Shown here: piece by piece, positions 27,926-36,301 of the stretch | Layout: the number at the start of each line of letters is the position of its first letter | Numbering within the stretch: position 1 is the first letter of the stretch | Origin: CAWIXB01 sp963839955 | Lineage (GTDB): Bacteria > Actinomycetota > Actinomycetes > JACCUZ01 | Assembly (NCBI GenBank): GCA_963839955.1 | Contig: CAWIXB010000001.1 | Span: 1,240,001-1,304,000 of the forward strand | Reading direction: 5' to 3' | DNA: 64,000 nt | Made by a program: the position numbers and the translations under genes | The notes under the pieces: generated by a model | What the model was told of the DNA's origin: nothing | The model's input: the letters and a program-made list of their open reading frames with translations, nothing else | Database searches by the model: none

Positions 27926-29878
27926 TCAGCTCCCGTTCACCGGCGTGACCGTCAGGGCCACCGTGCCAGCGTTGTCCCAGAAGCGCGTGTCGGCCAGGGT
28001 CAGGCGGACGGGACCGGTCTGTGACTGCGTGAGCTCCAGTGCGTACCGGTGCCCGGCCGCGTCGCAGCTGCCGCTCCCGCTGACCGGGCGCCAGTCGAGC
28101 ACCCGGTTGTTGACCTTGACGTCGCCCAGCGCGTTGCCCCGGTCGTCGACGAGACTGTCCCGGAAGTTGCGCCACGTGGGGTCGGTCGAGGTGACCGAGC
28201 ATTCGGCGTCCGCGGTGACGCCTGACCGGAACGTGTACGTCCCGGTCGCTGTCACGCGAAGCCGCTGACCGGCCTGGTAGACGCGCGCCGAGCTGACGCC
28301 GTCCTCCTCGGTGGCATCGAGTGTGACCGACTCGGTGCCGGTCGGCGCCTTGACGCGGACCAGCGAGACGGCGAGGGCGCCCTTGTTGTCGGTGGGGCTC
28401 GGGTCGTCGACGCGCAGGTTCACCGGCCGGGTCTGCTGCGGGCGCAGCGTCATCCGGTAGCTGTGCCCGGTCGTGTCGCACTGGGTGCTGCCATCCGGCA
28501 CGACGGGGTCGAGGCCGACGTCGTTGCGGTCGAGCAGCAGATCGAGGTCGTCCCGGTCCGTTGCTCCAGGAGTGACCGAGCGGTTCCGGCGCCACGTCGT
28601 GTCCGAGGCAGTCGCCGAGCACTCGGCATCGGCGTTGACGCCGTTGCCCGCGTTGACGGCGCCGGTCACGGTGGCGACATACGTCGCACCGGCGACCAGG
28701 GAGCCGGGGCTGAGCACGCCGGCACCGGCGTTGGCCGGCACCGAGAAGTGCAGCTCGTCCTTGGGCGTCGGGCGCAGCACGCGGATCACAAGCGACCCGG
28801 AGTTGTCCGAGTAGTAGCCGGGCTCCCACACCTTGAACGTCACCCGGCCGGTGCGGCTCGGGGTGAAGGTCTGACGGTACGTGTGAGTGGCGGTGTCGCA
28901 GCCGTCGCCTGCGTCGCGGTCGGCACTCGAGCCGAGGTCGACGCCGTCGACGTACAGGTCGAGGTGGTCAGCGTTCGGCGACTTCTTGTGCACCGAGCGG
29001 TTGCGCTGCCATGTGCTCGCAGCCGTGGAGCGCGAGCACTCCGCGTCGGCGTTCGCATAGGTGCCGGTGCCGTACTTGTACTTTCCCGCGACCTCGAGCA
29101 CGTAGTTCTCGCCCTTGGTCAGGGAGCCGGTGGTCGTGACGCCGGTGGACTTGTTGGCGAGCAGGCGAACGGTCTCGTCCTGCAGGACCGGGCCGGCGGG
29201 CAACGAGGTCGCCGGGCGTGGCTCGGCCTTCGGCGTCGCCGGTCCCGTCGGCGGGACAGTCGGCTTGGGGGCGGGCTTGGCCGGGGGCGGGGTCACGACG
29301 CCGCCCTTGCCGGTCCAGAACGATGTGTTCTTGCGCGCGCCCTTCCAGCCGAAGGAGATGTGCACGTGGTCGGTGTGCGGGTTCGAACCGGTGTACGTGC
29401 GCCAGACCGTCGGGCGCGAGGCGCTCCAGATGCGCTTGTTCCAGATCACGTACATGATCCCGGTGCGGCGGGCCATGGCGTACTTGTTCCCGTACTTGTC
29501 CGTCTTGAGGAGCCAGGTCTTGAAGCTCTCGACCTTGGCGCGCCCGGACGCGGTCTTGGCGTTGACGCCCCAGTCGAAGGCGCGGCCTTCCTTGTGCTCC
29601 GACTTGCCGCCGATCCGGCAGGCCCGGACGATTCCCAGGCTGCGGGTGCCCGGGTAGGCGCGCAGCAGCCGCTTCGAGAAGTCCGCGACACCCGGCTTGG
29701 CCGCCGGCGAGCAGGTGGACTGCGAGGCGTAGCCGGTCAGCCCCTCGATCGCGCGCGGGTAGCTCGAGCGCGCCGCCGTGATCCCGGCGTCGGCAGGGCC
29801 CACGACGCTGAAGGCGGTCAGGGTGGCGAGGAGGACAGCGAGAACGCGGCTGCCGGTCCGGCGGTGACTCTCGGGCAC
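27926..29878 (-). CDS. Secreted M15-like peptidase domain protein with three beta-sandwich repeats
   Basis: A 650-residue exported protein. After a signal peptide (VLAVLLATLTAFSVVGPADA) comes a catalytic-like domain (about 40-200) with the M15/VanY-style metal ligands EHKEGRAFDWG and HTDHVHISF. A proline-rich linker (about 200-240) leads to three related repeats of about 110-130 residues, each with NADAECS or TADAECS, TWRRNRS or TWQRNRS, and a CD-x-x-x-H-x-YR-type motif, probably Ig-like surface-binding modules. GTG 29878 (VPESHRRTG) is preceded by GGAG at 8 nt. It presumably trims or binds the cell wall. It sits between the LysM gene and nrdR, which are adjacent in mycobacteria. Confidence 0.8.
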   Translation of the reverse strand: MPESHRRTGSRVLAVLLATLTAFSVVGPADAGITAARSSYPRAIEGLTGYASQSTCSPAAKPGVADFSKRLLRAYPGTRSLGIVRACRIGGKSEHKEGRAFDWGVNAKTASGRAKVESFKTWLLKTDKYGNKYAMARRTGIMYVIWNKRIWSASRPTVWRTYTGSNPHTDHVHISFGWKGARKNTSFWTGKGGVVTPPPAKPAPKPTVPPTGPATPKAEPRPATSLPAGPVLQDETVRLLANKSTGVTTTGSLTKGENYVLEVAGKYKYGTGTYANADAECSRSTAASTWQRNRSVHKKSPNADHLDLYVDGVDLGSSADRDAGDGCDTATHTYRQTFTPSRTGRVTFKVWEPGYYSDNSGSLVIRVLRPTPKDELHFSVPANAGAGVLSPGSLVAGATYVATVTGAVNAGNGVNADAECSATASDTTWRRNRSVTPGATDRDDLDLLLDRNDVGLDPVVPDGSTQCDTTGHSYRMTLRPQQTRPVNLRVDDPSPTDNKGALAVSLVRVKAPTGTESVTLDATEEDGVSSARVYQAGQRLRVTATGTYTFRSGVTADAECSVTSTDPTWRNFRDSLVDDRGNALGDVKVNNRVLDWRPVSGSGSCDAAGHRYALELTQSQTGPVRLTLADTRFWDNAGTVALTVTPVNGS

Positions 29879-30253
29879 GGCGATTACTCCGGGTTCTTCG
29901 AGTGGAGAGAAGGCCCACGGTTCGCGGTCGCCCTCTTGCTGTCTCCAGAGCCTTCGGGGCCTCCCCGCGGGTACATGCACCACGAACGGGCAAAGGCGGC
30001 CGCTCTCCGCGTGGGCGTCGTCCGGGGACCACCTGATCGGCGGTCAACCTTTCGGTCAGCCAAGGCGTCGTCGCGCCGTGGGCACCTCGGATCCAGGCGG
30101 GATGTGCGCGACACGCCGGGCCCCCAGGACCCCCGATGATCGTCCGCAGGGCGCTGACCTGCAGCGATGCGGTGCCGCCCGTGCCGGGGGCGGAGATCCC
30201 GCAGATGGAGGGCCCGAACCACTTGCACATCTGGTGGTGAGAGGCCTACCGTT
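29879..30253. other. Divergent intergenic region, 5' leader side
   Basis: The region between the M15-like gene and nrdR is 516 bp. This left part contains the GC-rich leader of the M15-like gene. I looked for the conserved elements of c-di-AMP (ydaO) and B12 riboswitches and found no convincing match. No open frame with a plausible ribosome binding site was seen. The right part holds the NrdR boxes annotated separately. Confidence 0.4.
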
Positions 30254-30269
30254 CCACTACATCTTGTGA
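30254..30269. promoter_or_regulatory. NrdR box 1
   Basis: CCACTACATCTTGTGA resembles the NrdR consensus ACACWATATATWGTGT. Its centre lies exactly 31 bp from that of box 2, the three-helical-turn spacing known for NrdR tandem sites. It should mediate repression of the nrdR-nrdJ operon when dATP is high. Confidence 0.75.
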
Positions 30270-30284
30270 ATGACAGCGATGTAG

Positions 30285-30300
30285 TTATCCACATGTGGTC
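30285..30300. promoter_or_regulatory. NrdR box 2, overlapping a consensus DnaA box
   Basis: TTATCCACATGTGGTC is a CCACATGTGG-centred palindrome in register with box 1. Its first nine bases, TTATCCACA, equal the consensus DnaA box, so DnaA and NrdR could compete here. Confidence 0.6.
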
Positions 30301-30394
30301 CCCAGGCATTCGGGGGTTGTGCACCGCTCGTGCACACCGTCCCGCACAGGCGGGTCCACAGGTGGACCGCACGGAGACCTGAGGGGAGGCCGCG

Positions 30395-30928
30395 ATGCAC
30401 TGCCCGTTCTGCCGCCACACCGACAGTCGCGTCGTCGACTCCCGGGCCACCGACGACGGCACCGCGATCCGCCGCCGCCGCCAGTGCCCCGAGTGCGCCC
30501 GGCGGTTCACCACGGTCGAGACCGCGAGCCTGTCGGTGACCAAGCGCTCCGGTGCGAGCGAGCCGTTCAGCCGCGACAAGGTGCTGGCCGGCGTCCGCAA
30601 GGCGTGCCAGGGCCGCCCGGTCACCGAGGACGACCTGGCGCTGCTCGCCCAGCGGGTCGAGGAGGCCGTGCGGGCCAGCGGGGTCGCCGAGATCGAGGCC
30701 CACGAGGTCGGCATGGCGGTCCTGGCGCCGCTGCGTGAGCTCGACGAGGTCGCCTACCTCCGGTTCGCCTCGGTCTACCGCGCCTTCGACGACCTGGAGG
30801 CGTTCGAGTCGGAGATCGCGCTTCTCCGTGCGGAGCACGAATTGGGGGACAGTGCGGAGAACGACCTGGGGGCGGAGCACGAGCTGGGGGCAGAGACGGC
30901 GGGCCCGCCGCCGTACGAGAAAACCTGA
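30395..30928 (+). CDS. nrdR: Transcriptional regulator NrdR
   Basis: A 177-residue repressor of ribonucleotide reductase genes that senses ATP/dATP. The zinc ribbon uses Cys3, Cys6, Cys31 and Cys34 (MHCPFC ... RQCPEC), and the ATP-cone domain (about 50-140) includes VTKRSGASEPFSRDKV and EVAYLRFASVYRAFDDLEAF. The C-terminus carries about 25 extra acidic residues rich in EHELG repeats. ATG 30395 follows GGGGAGG. Two NrdR boxes lie upstream, and nrdJ follows 84 nt downstream, so it controls its own operon. Confidence 0.97.
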   Translation: MHCPFCRHTDSRVVDSRATDDGTAIRRRRQCPECARRFTTVETASLSVTKRSGASEPFSRDKVLAGVRKACQGRPVTEDDLALLAQRVEEAVRASGVAEIEAHEVGMAVLAPLRELDEVAYLRFASVYRAFDDLEAFESEIALLRAEHELGDSAENDLGAEHELGAETAGPPPYEKT

Positions 30929-31012
30929 GAAGTACGCCGGACAGGGCCGCTCGGGCGGCATGACTGTCGGTGCCGGACTGTTGAATCTAGAGCAGGTTGT
31001 GGGAGGAGCGAG

Positions 31013-34000
31013 ATGACGGAGACGTCGCACGACAAGCCGCAGGTCGTCCAGGGGGGCGCCGGCGGGCGCAAGGCTGCCAAGAAGCTCACGGTCGAACGCA
31101 TCTACACGACCGAGGGCGTGCACCCCTATGACGAGGTGACCTGGGAGCGCCGCGACGTCGTCCAGCAGAACTGGAAGACCGGCGAGACGATCTTCGAGCA
31201 GCGCGGGGTCGAGTTCCCCGACTTCTGGTCGCTCAACGCGTCCACGATCGTCACGACCAAGTACTTCCGCGGCGCGGTCAACACCGAGGCCCGCGAGACC
31301 AGCCTGCGCCAGCTCATCGACCGCGTCGTGAAGACCTACCGCGCGGCCGGCGAGGAGCACCACTACTTCGCGACTCCTGACGACGCCGAGGTGTTCGAGC
31401 ACGAGCTCACCTGGGCGCTGCTCCACCAGGTCTTCTCGTTCAACTCACCGGTGTGGTTCAACGTCGGGACCTCGAGCCCGCAGCAGGTCTCGGCGTGTCA
31501 GCCCTACGACGCCCTCGTCTCGACGCCGGCCGGGCTCGTGCCCATCGGCAAACTTGTCGAGGACGATGCCGTGGGCGCGAAGGTCTACGACGCCCATGGC
31601 CTCACACGCATCGTTGCCACCAAAGACAACGGTGTGAAGGATGTGCTGCGCCTGCACACGAAGGCCGGTTACGCACTCGATGTCACGGCCGACCACCTGG
31701 TCTGGAAGTCGAGCGGCGACGGCACAGGTGCCTTCGTGCCGGCAGGCACGCTGGCAGCCGGCGACAAGCTTGAATGGCACCGCCGCGACGCCTATGGCGA
31801 GTCCGAGATCGACCTGCGCGAGATTTACGAGGCGGCCCTCGCGGGCTGGATGCAGTCGGACGGGTTCGTCGGGCAGTACTCCGGCACGAACCGTTCTCTC
31901 ACACTCGAGGCGATGACGGTTACGGCCGCTGAACTGGCCTGGGTGACCGAAGCAATCGACGGCGTGTTCCCCGGCGCACATCGACACGAGCGACCGGTCG
32001 TCACGCAGAGCGAGACATTGGACTGCCGGCGGACTCGGCTTTATGGCAACCACCTCAAGCCATTCGTCAGGCGATGGGGGCTGCTCGACCGTGGCGTGGA
32101 CATGGTGGTGCCGCCGCAGCTCTTTCAAGCGCCGCTGCCAGTCGTTGCTGCTTACCTGCGCAGCGTCTTCCAAGCGGAAGGGTTCGTGTCTCCCCGATCG
32201 GCGTCGACCGTCGTCGAGGTCGACATGATCTCGGAGCAGCTCATCCGAGGCATGCAGTCGCTGCTCCTTCGATTCGGCATCTTCGCGTGCGTGGGTTTCA
32301 AGAAGGATCCGCGTGAGGACCGCAAGGGCTGCTGGTCACTGCGGATCCAAAACGAGGGCGATCGCAAGGCGTTCCAGACCGAGATCGGTTTCATCGACCC
32401 GGAGAAGGCCGACAAGCTGACTCGTAGCTTTGACATGCCGGGTCGGGCCTCGCAGCCCACGAAGCGGCTGGAGGTCGCCCAAATCGAGTCGCTCGGGGCG
32501 ATGAATGTCTACGACATCCAAACCGAGTCCGGTGAGTACCTCTCCGGCAACCTTCGGGTGCACAACTGTTTCATCCTGGCCGTCGATGACACGATGGACT
32601 CGATCCTGAACTGGTACCGCGAGGAGGGCCTGATCTTCAAGGGCGGCTCCGGCGCCGGCCTCAACCTCTCGCGCATCCGCTCGTCCAAGGAGCTTCTGTC
32701 CTCCGGCGGCACCGCCTCCGGCCCGGTCTCGTTCATGCGCGGTGCCGACGCGAGCGCGGGCACGATCAAGTCGGGCGGCGCGACCCGGCGTGCGGCGAAG
32801 ATGGTCGTCCTTGACGTCGACCACCCCGACATCGAGGAGTTCGTCGAGACGAAGGCGCGCGAGGAGAACAAGATCCGGGCGCTGCGTGACGCCGGGTTCG
32901 ACATGGACCTCGGTGGCAAGGACATCCACTCCGTGCAGTACCAGAACGCCAACAACTCGGTGCGGGTCACCGACGAGTTCATGCGGGCGGTCGAGCAGGG
33001 CGAGGATTTCGGCCTGCGCGCGCGTGGCTCCGGCGACGTCGTCGAGACCGTCGACGCGCGCGAGCTGTGGAAGAAGATCGCCATGGCGGCGTGGGAGTGC
33101 GCCGACCCCGGCATCCAGTACGACGACACGATCAACGACTGGCACACCAACCCCGAGACCGGTCGCATCACCGCGAGCAACCCGTGCTTCCCGGCCGACC
33201 AGCGCGTCGTCACGGACAAGGGTCTCGTCCCGATCGGGGAGCTCGTCCAGCGGGCGGCGACCGGTGAGGCCTTCGAGGTCTACACGAACGACGTCACATC
33301 CCAGGACGACGCTGTTTCTCGGGTTGTCGCGAGTCGCCCGGTCCGCTACATGGTCACGGGCACGAACGAGATCCTCGAGTTGCGCTTCTCCGACGGTTCT
33401 CGCCTGCGCTGCACGCCCGGTCACCGGCTGTGGACGCGTAACCGGGGATGGGTGCACGCCGAGGACCTCGACGCCGCGGACGAGCTCGTCCGCTCCTTCG
33501 AATACGCAGGGCGTTCCATGGCCTCCCTCGCCCTTCCCCTCGCAGCGCGGGACGTGGCGCGTCGGGCGGCGAGGCTGTCCCTTCCGGTGAAGTGGGATGA
33601 GGACATCGCTCACTACCTCGGCTGGATCACCGGGGACGGATGCCTCACGGCGACGACGGCCACCACCGTCTACGGGAATAAGCAAGAGCAGCGTGACGTA
33701 CTGCCGCGTCATTCGAAGTTGCTCGCTGGGTGGACCGGGTTCGACGCCAAGCCGAGCCTGCAGGCCAATTCTACCCAGCAGTTGAGGTCGGCCAAGAAGG
33801 ATGTCGTGTCCTTCTTGCAGGGCCTCGGCATCACGTCCGGCAGAGCTGGGGACAAGAGGGTGCCGACCTCGATCTACGAGGCGCCTGAGGATGCACTCGT
33901 GGCCTTCCTGCAGGGACTGTTCGACGCCGACGGCTGCGTCGTCGACCAGGCGGCCAACGGTACCCGCTACGTCGGCCTCGGCAGTCGCTCCGAGGAGTTG

Positions 34001-36115
34001 CTCCTCGGCGTACAGGAGCTGTTGGCCTCGCTGGGGATTGCAGGCCGGATCTACCAGGGGGGCACCAAGTCCGCCTCATTCAGGCATACCCGCAAGGACG
34101 GCAGCGAAGCGGTTTACGGCTCCGACGGGCCGTCGTTCGATCTCCGCATCACGGGACGCTCACTGCGCGAGTTCGCCGCCCAGGTGGGCTTCACACTCGC
34201 TGCGAAGCAGAACAAGCTCACGACGGTGATCGATGACTACAAGTTCTATGGCACCGATGAGACGGTTCGTCTGATCTCGCGGGAGTCGCAAGGCTTCGAG
34301 ACGACCTACAACCTCACTGAGCCGCGCAACCACTCCTACATTGTCAGTGGAATGGTTGTTGCGAACTGCAGTGAGTACATGTCGCTCGACAACTCGTCGT
34401 GCAACCTCGCCTCGCTGAACCTGATGAAGTTCCTGCGCGACGACGACACGTTCGACGCGCCGAAGTTCGCGAAGGTCGTCGAGCTGGTCATCACCGCGAT
34501 GGACATCTCGATCTGCTTCGCCGACTTCCCGACCGAGGCGATCGGCGAGACCACCCGCGCCTACCGCCAGCTCGGCATCGGCTACGCCAACCTCGGCGCG
34601 CTGCTGATGGCGACCGGCCACGGCTACGACAGCGAGGGCGGCCGGGCACTGGCGGCTTCGATCACCTCCCTGATGACCGGCACGTCCTACAAGCGGTCGG
34701 CCGAGCTGGCCGCCGTGGTCGGCCCCTACGAGGGCTACGCGCGCAACGCCGACGCGCACCGCCGGGTGATGCGCAAGCATGCGGCGGCCAACGACGCCGT
34801 CCGCGCGCTCGACGCGATGGGCCGCGAGGTGCAGCACGAGGCCACCAAGGCGTGGGAGGCATGCCTGAAGTACGGCGAGAAGGCCGGCTGGCGCAACGCG
34901 CAGGCCAGTGTCCTCGCGCCCACCGGGACGATCAGCTTCATGATGGACACCGACACGACCGGCATCGAGCCCGACTTCTCGCTGGTCAAGTTCAAGAAGC
35001 TGGTCGGCGGCGGGTCGATGCAGATCGTCAACCAGACCGTCCCGCGGGCGCTGCGCAAGATGGGCTACGCCGAGGAGACGATCGAGGCGATCATCGAGTA
35101 CATCGCCGAGCACGGTCATGTCATCGACGCGCCCGGTCTGCGCACCGAGCACTACGAGGTGTTCGACTGCGCGATGGGCGAGCGGGCGCTGGCACCGATG
35201 GGTCATGTGCGGATGATGGCGGCCGTGCAGCCGTTCCTGTCCGGCGCGATCTCGAAGACGGTCAACCTGCCCGAGACGGCGACGGTCGAAGAGATCGAGG
35301 ACGTCCACTTCCAGGGCTGGAAGCTCGGCCTCAAGGCGCTGGCTGTCTACCGCGACAACTGCAAGGTCGGCCAGCCGCTGTCCGACGGCAGGGGCAAGTC
35401 GGCTGAGAAGGCGGTCGAGAAGGTCGTCGAGTACCGCCCGACCCGCAAGCGGCTGCCGAAGAAGCGCCCGGCGCAGATGACGTCGTTCGCGGTCGGCGGT
35501 GCCGAGGGCTACATGACTGCGTCGTCCTACCCCGACGACGGGCTCGGCGAGATCTTCCTGAAGATGTCGAAGCAGGGCTCGACGCTGGCCGGCGTGATGG
35601 ACGCGTTCTCGATCGCGATCTCGATCGGCCTGCAGTACGGCGTGCCGCTGGAGACGTTCGTGTCGAAGTTCGTCAACATGCGCTTCGACCCGGCCGGTCT
35701 CACCGACGACCCGGACGTGCGGATGGCGCAGTCGATGATGGACTACATCTTCCGCCGGCTGGCGCTCGACTACCTCGACTTCGAGACCCGGTCGGCCTAC
35801 GGCATCTACACCGCCGACGAGCGGGCCCGCCAGCTCGAGACCGGCTCCTACCAGTCGACCGAGTCCGGCGAGGACATCGAGGAGGAGCTCGAGTCGTTGG
35901 CGCAGTCGGCGCCCGTCACCGAGCACCCGGCCCCGAGCGAGTCGCCGGCGGTCAAGGAGGCGCCGCCCCAGGTGCAGTCCTCGGCCGAGCTGCTCGAGGC
36001 CATCACCGGTCAGGCATCCGACGCGCCGCTGTGCATGTCATGTGGGACGAAGATGCGCCCGGCCGGATCCTGCTACGTCTGCGAAGGGTGCGGCAGCACG
36101 AGCGGCTGCAGCTGA
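31013..36115 (+). CDS. nrdJ: B12-dependent (class II) ribonucleotide reductase precursor with two inteins
   Basis: A 1700-residue precursor; removal of two inteins would leave about 949 residues, the normal size for actinobacterial NrdJ. The enzyme reduces ribonucleotides to deoxyribonucleotides using adenosylcobalamin. Extein 1 (1-161) ends SPQQVSA, extein 2 (519-724) begins CFILAVDD and ends ITASNP, and extein 3 (1119-1700) begins CSEYMSLDNSSCNLASLNL. These junctions contain the redox cysteine, thiyl-radical cysteine and partner cysteine of the family. The glycine-rich and barrel regions (PTGTISFMMDTDTTGIEPDF) are intact. The tail has a cysteine-rich motif (CMSCGTKM, CYVCEGCGSTSGC) for reductant shuttling. 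RBS GGAGCGAG precedes ATG 31013; it is co-transcribed with nrdR. Confidence 0.97.
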   Translation: MTETSHDKPQVVQGGAGGRKAAKKLTVERIYTTEGVHPYDEVTWERRDVVQQNWKTGETIFEQRGVEFPDFWSLNASTIVTTKYFRGAVNTEARETSLRQLIDRVVKTYRAAGEEHHYFATPDDAEVFEHELTWALLHQVFSFNSPVWFNVGTSSPQQVSACQPYDALVSTPAGLVPIGKLVEDDAVGAKVYDAHGLTRIVATKDNGVKDVLRLHTKAGYALDVTADHLVWKSSGDGTGAFVPAGTLAAGDKLEWHRRDAYGESEIDLREIYEAALAGWMQSDGFVGQYSGTNRSLTLEAMTVTAAELAWVTEAIDGVFPGAHRHERPVVTQSETLDCRRTRLYGNHLKPFVRRWGLLDRGVDMVVPPQLFQAPLPVVAAYLRSVFQAEGFVSPRSASTVVEVDMISEQLIRGMQSLLLRFGIFACVGFKKDPREDRKGCWSLRIQNEGDRKAFQTEIGFIDPEKADKLTRSFDMPGRASQPTKRLEVAQIESLGAMNVYDIQTESGEYLSGNLRVHNCFILAVDDTMDSILNWYREEGLIFKGGSGAGLNLSRIRSSKELLSSGGTASGPVSFMRGADASAGTIKSGGATRRAAKMVVLDVDHPDIEEFVETKAREENKIRALRDAGFDMDLGGKDIHSVQYQNANNSVRVTDEFMRAVEQGEDFGLRARGSGDVVETVDARELWKKIAMAAWECADPGIQYDDTINDWHTNPETGRITASNPCFPADQRVVTDKGLVPIGELVQRAATGEAFEVYTNDVTSQDDAVSRVVASRPVRYMVTGTNEILELRFSDGSRLRCTPGHRLWTRNRGWVHAEDLDAADELVRSFEYAGRSMASLALPLAARDVARRAARLSLPVKWDEDIAHYLGWITGDGCLTATTATTVYGNKQEQRDVLPRHSKLLAGWTGFDAKPSLQANSTQQLRSAKKDVVSFLQGLGITSGRAGDKRVPTSIYEAPEDALVAFLQGLFDADGCVVDQAANGTRYVGLGSRSEELLLGVQELLASLGIAGRIYQGGTKSASFRHTRKDGSEAVYGSDGPSFDLRITGRSLREFAAQVGFTLAAKQNKLTTVIDDYKFYGTDETVRLISRESQGFETTYNLTEPRNHSYIVSGMVVANCSEYMSLDNSSCNLASLNLMKFLRDDDTFDAPKFAKVVELVITAMDISICFADFPTEAIGETTRAYRQLGIGYANLGALLMATGHGYDSEGGRALAASITSLMTGTSYKRSAELAAVVGPYEGYARNADAHRRVMRKHAAANDAVRALDAMGREVQHEATKAWEACLKYGEKAGWRNAQASVLAPTGTISFMMDTDTTGIEPDFSLVKFKKLVGGGSMQIVNQTVPRALRKMGYAEETIEAIIEYIAEHGHVIDAPGLRTEHYEVFDCAMGERALAPMGHVRMMAAVQPFLSGAISKTVNLPETATVEEIEDVHFQGWKLGLKALAVYRDNCKVGQPLSDGRGKSAEKAVEKVVEYRPTRKRLPKKRPAQMTSFAVGGAEGYMTASSYPDDGLGEIFLKMSKQGSTLAGVMDAFSIAISIGLQYGVPLETFVSKFVNMRFDPAGLTDDPDVRMAQSMMDYIFRRLALDYLDFETRSAYGIYTADERARQLETGSYQSTESGEDIEEELESLAQSAPVTEHPAPSESPAVKEAPPQVQSSAELLEAITGQASDAPLCMSCGTKMRPAGSCYVCEGCGSTSGCS
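31496..32566 (+). mobile_element. Intein 1 of NrdJ with LAGLIDADG homing endonuclease
   Basis: A 357-residue in-frame insertion (precursor residues 162-518). It begins with Cys (CQPYDALVSTPAGLVPIGKL, block A), has the block B T-x-x-H (VTADHLVW) and ends DIQTESGEYLSG ... RVHN before Cys of the extein, giving canonical Cys/His-Asn/Cys splicing residues. Two LAGLIDADG-type helices are visible (LAGWMQSDGFV and LRSVFQAEGFV), so the homing endonuclease may be active. Codon use looks less GC-biased than in the exteins, consistent with acquisition. Confidence 0.95.
33185..34366 (+). mobile_element. Intein 2 of NrdJ with LAGLIDADG homing endonuclease
   Basis: A 394-residue insertion (precursor residues 725-1118) at the NPC-SEY site. 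It begins CFPADQRVVTDKGLVPIGEL (block A), has block B T-x-x-H (CTPGHRLW) and LAGLIDADG-type motifs LGWITGDGCL and LQGLFDADGCV. It ends NHSYIVSGMVVAN before the extein Cys. The penultimate residue is Ala, not the usual His; terminal Asn and +1 Cys are present. Splicing is presumably retained, because NrdJ would otherwise be dead. Confidence 0.95.
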
Positions 36116-36123
36116 CATCGTCG

Positions 36124-36161
36124 CGCCGCCCCGGTCGCGTGCACTGGCGACCGGGGCGGCG
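36124..36161 (+). terminator. Terminator of the nrdR-nrdJ operon
   Basis: CGCCGCCCCGGTCGC and its exact complement GCGACCGGGGCGGCG flank an 8-nt loop, starting 9 nt after the nrdJ stop. A stable 15-bp GC stem. Confidence 0.8.
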
Positions 36162-36193
36162 TGCCGTCCGCAGGTCACTGGTGCTTGCGGCAT

Positions 36194-36301
36194 CTAGCGC
36201 TTGCGCTTGAGGGCCACCATGACCATCGCTACGACTAGCACGATGCCGATGGCGAGTCCACCGCCGAGAGCCGGAGGCCGGTCGATGGCAGCTCGTCGCA
36301 T
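36194..36301 (-). pseudogene. Remnant of an LPXTG cell-wall sorting signal
   Basis: On the minus strand the last 35 codons before TAG 36196-36194 read ALGGGLAIGIVLVVAMVMVA followed by LKRKR, a hydrophobic segment plus basic tail. In the neighbouring frame just upstream the DNA reads ELPSTG. Joined by a single frame change they make a typical sortase sorting signal (LPSTG, hydrophobic helix, KRKR). Upstream of this there is no matching coding sequence, so only the last few dozen codons of a wall-anchored protein gene seem to survive, overlapping the broken oxidase gene on the other strand. A chance resemblance is possible. Confidence 0.4.

Noticed and set aside
29879..30250. Riboswitch (c-di-AMP or cobalamin) in the leader region before the M15-like gene or nrdR
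   Set aside because: The conserved core elements of these classes could not be found, although both neighbours are plausible targets.
34160..35926. Long minus-strand open frame opposite nrdJ
   Set aside because: Mirror frame of the nrdJ extein; no ribosome binding site and no domain signature.
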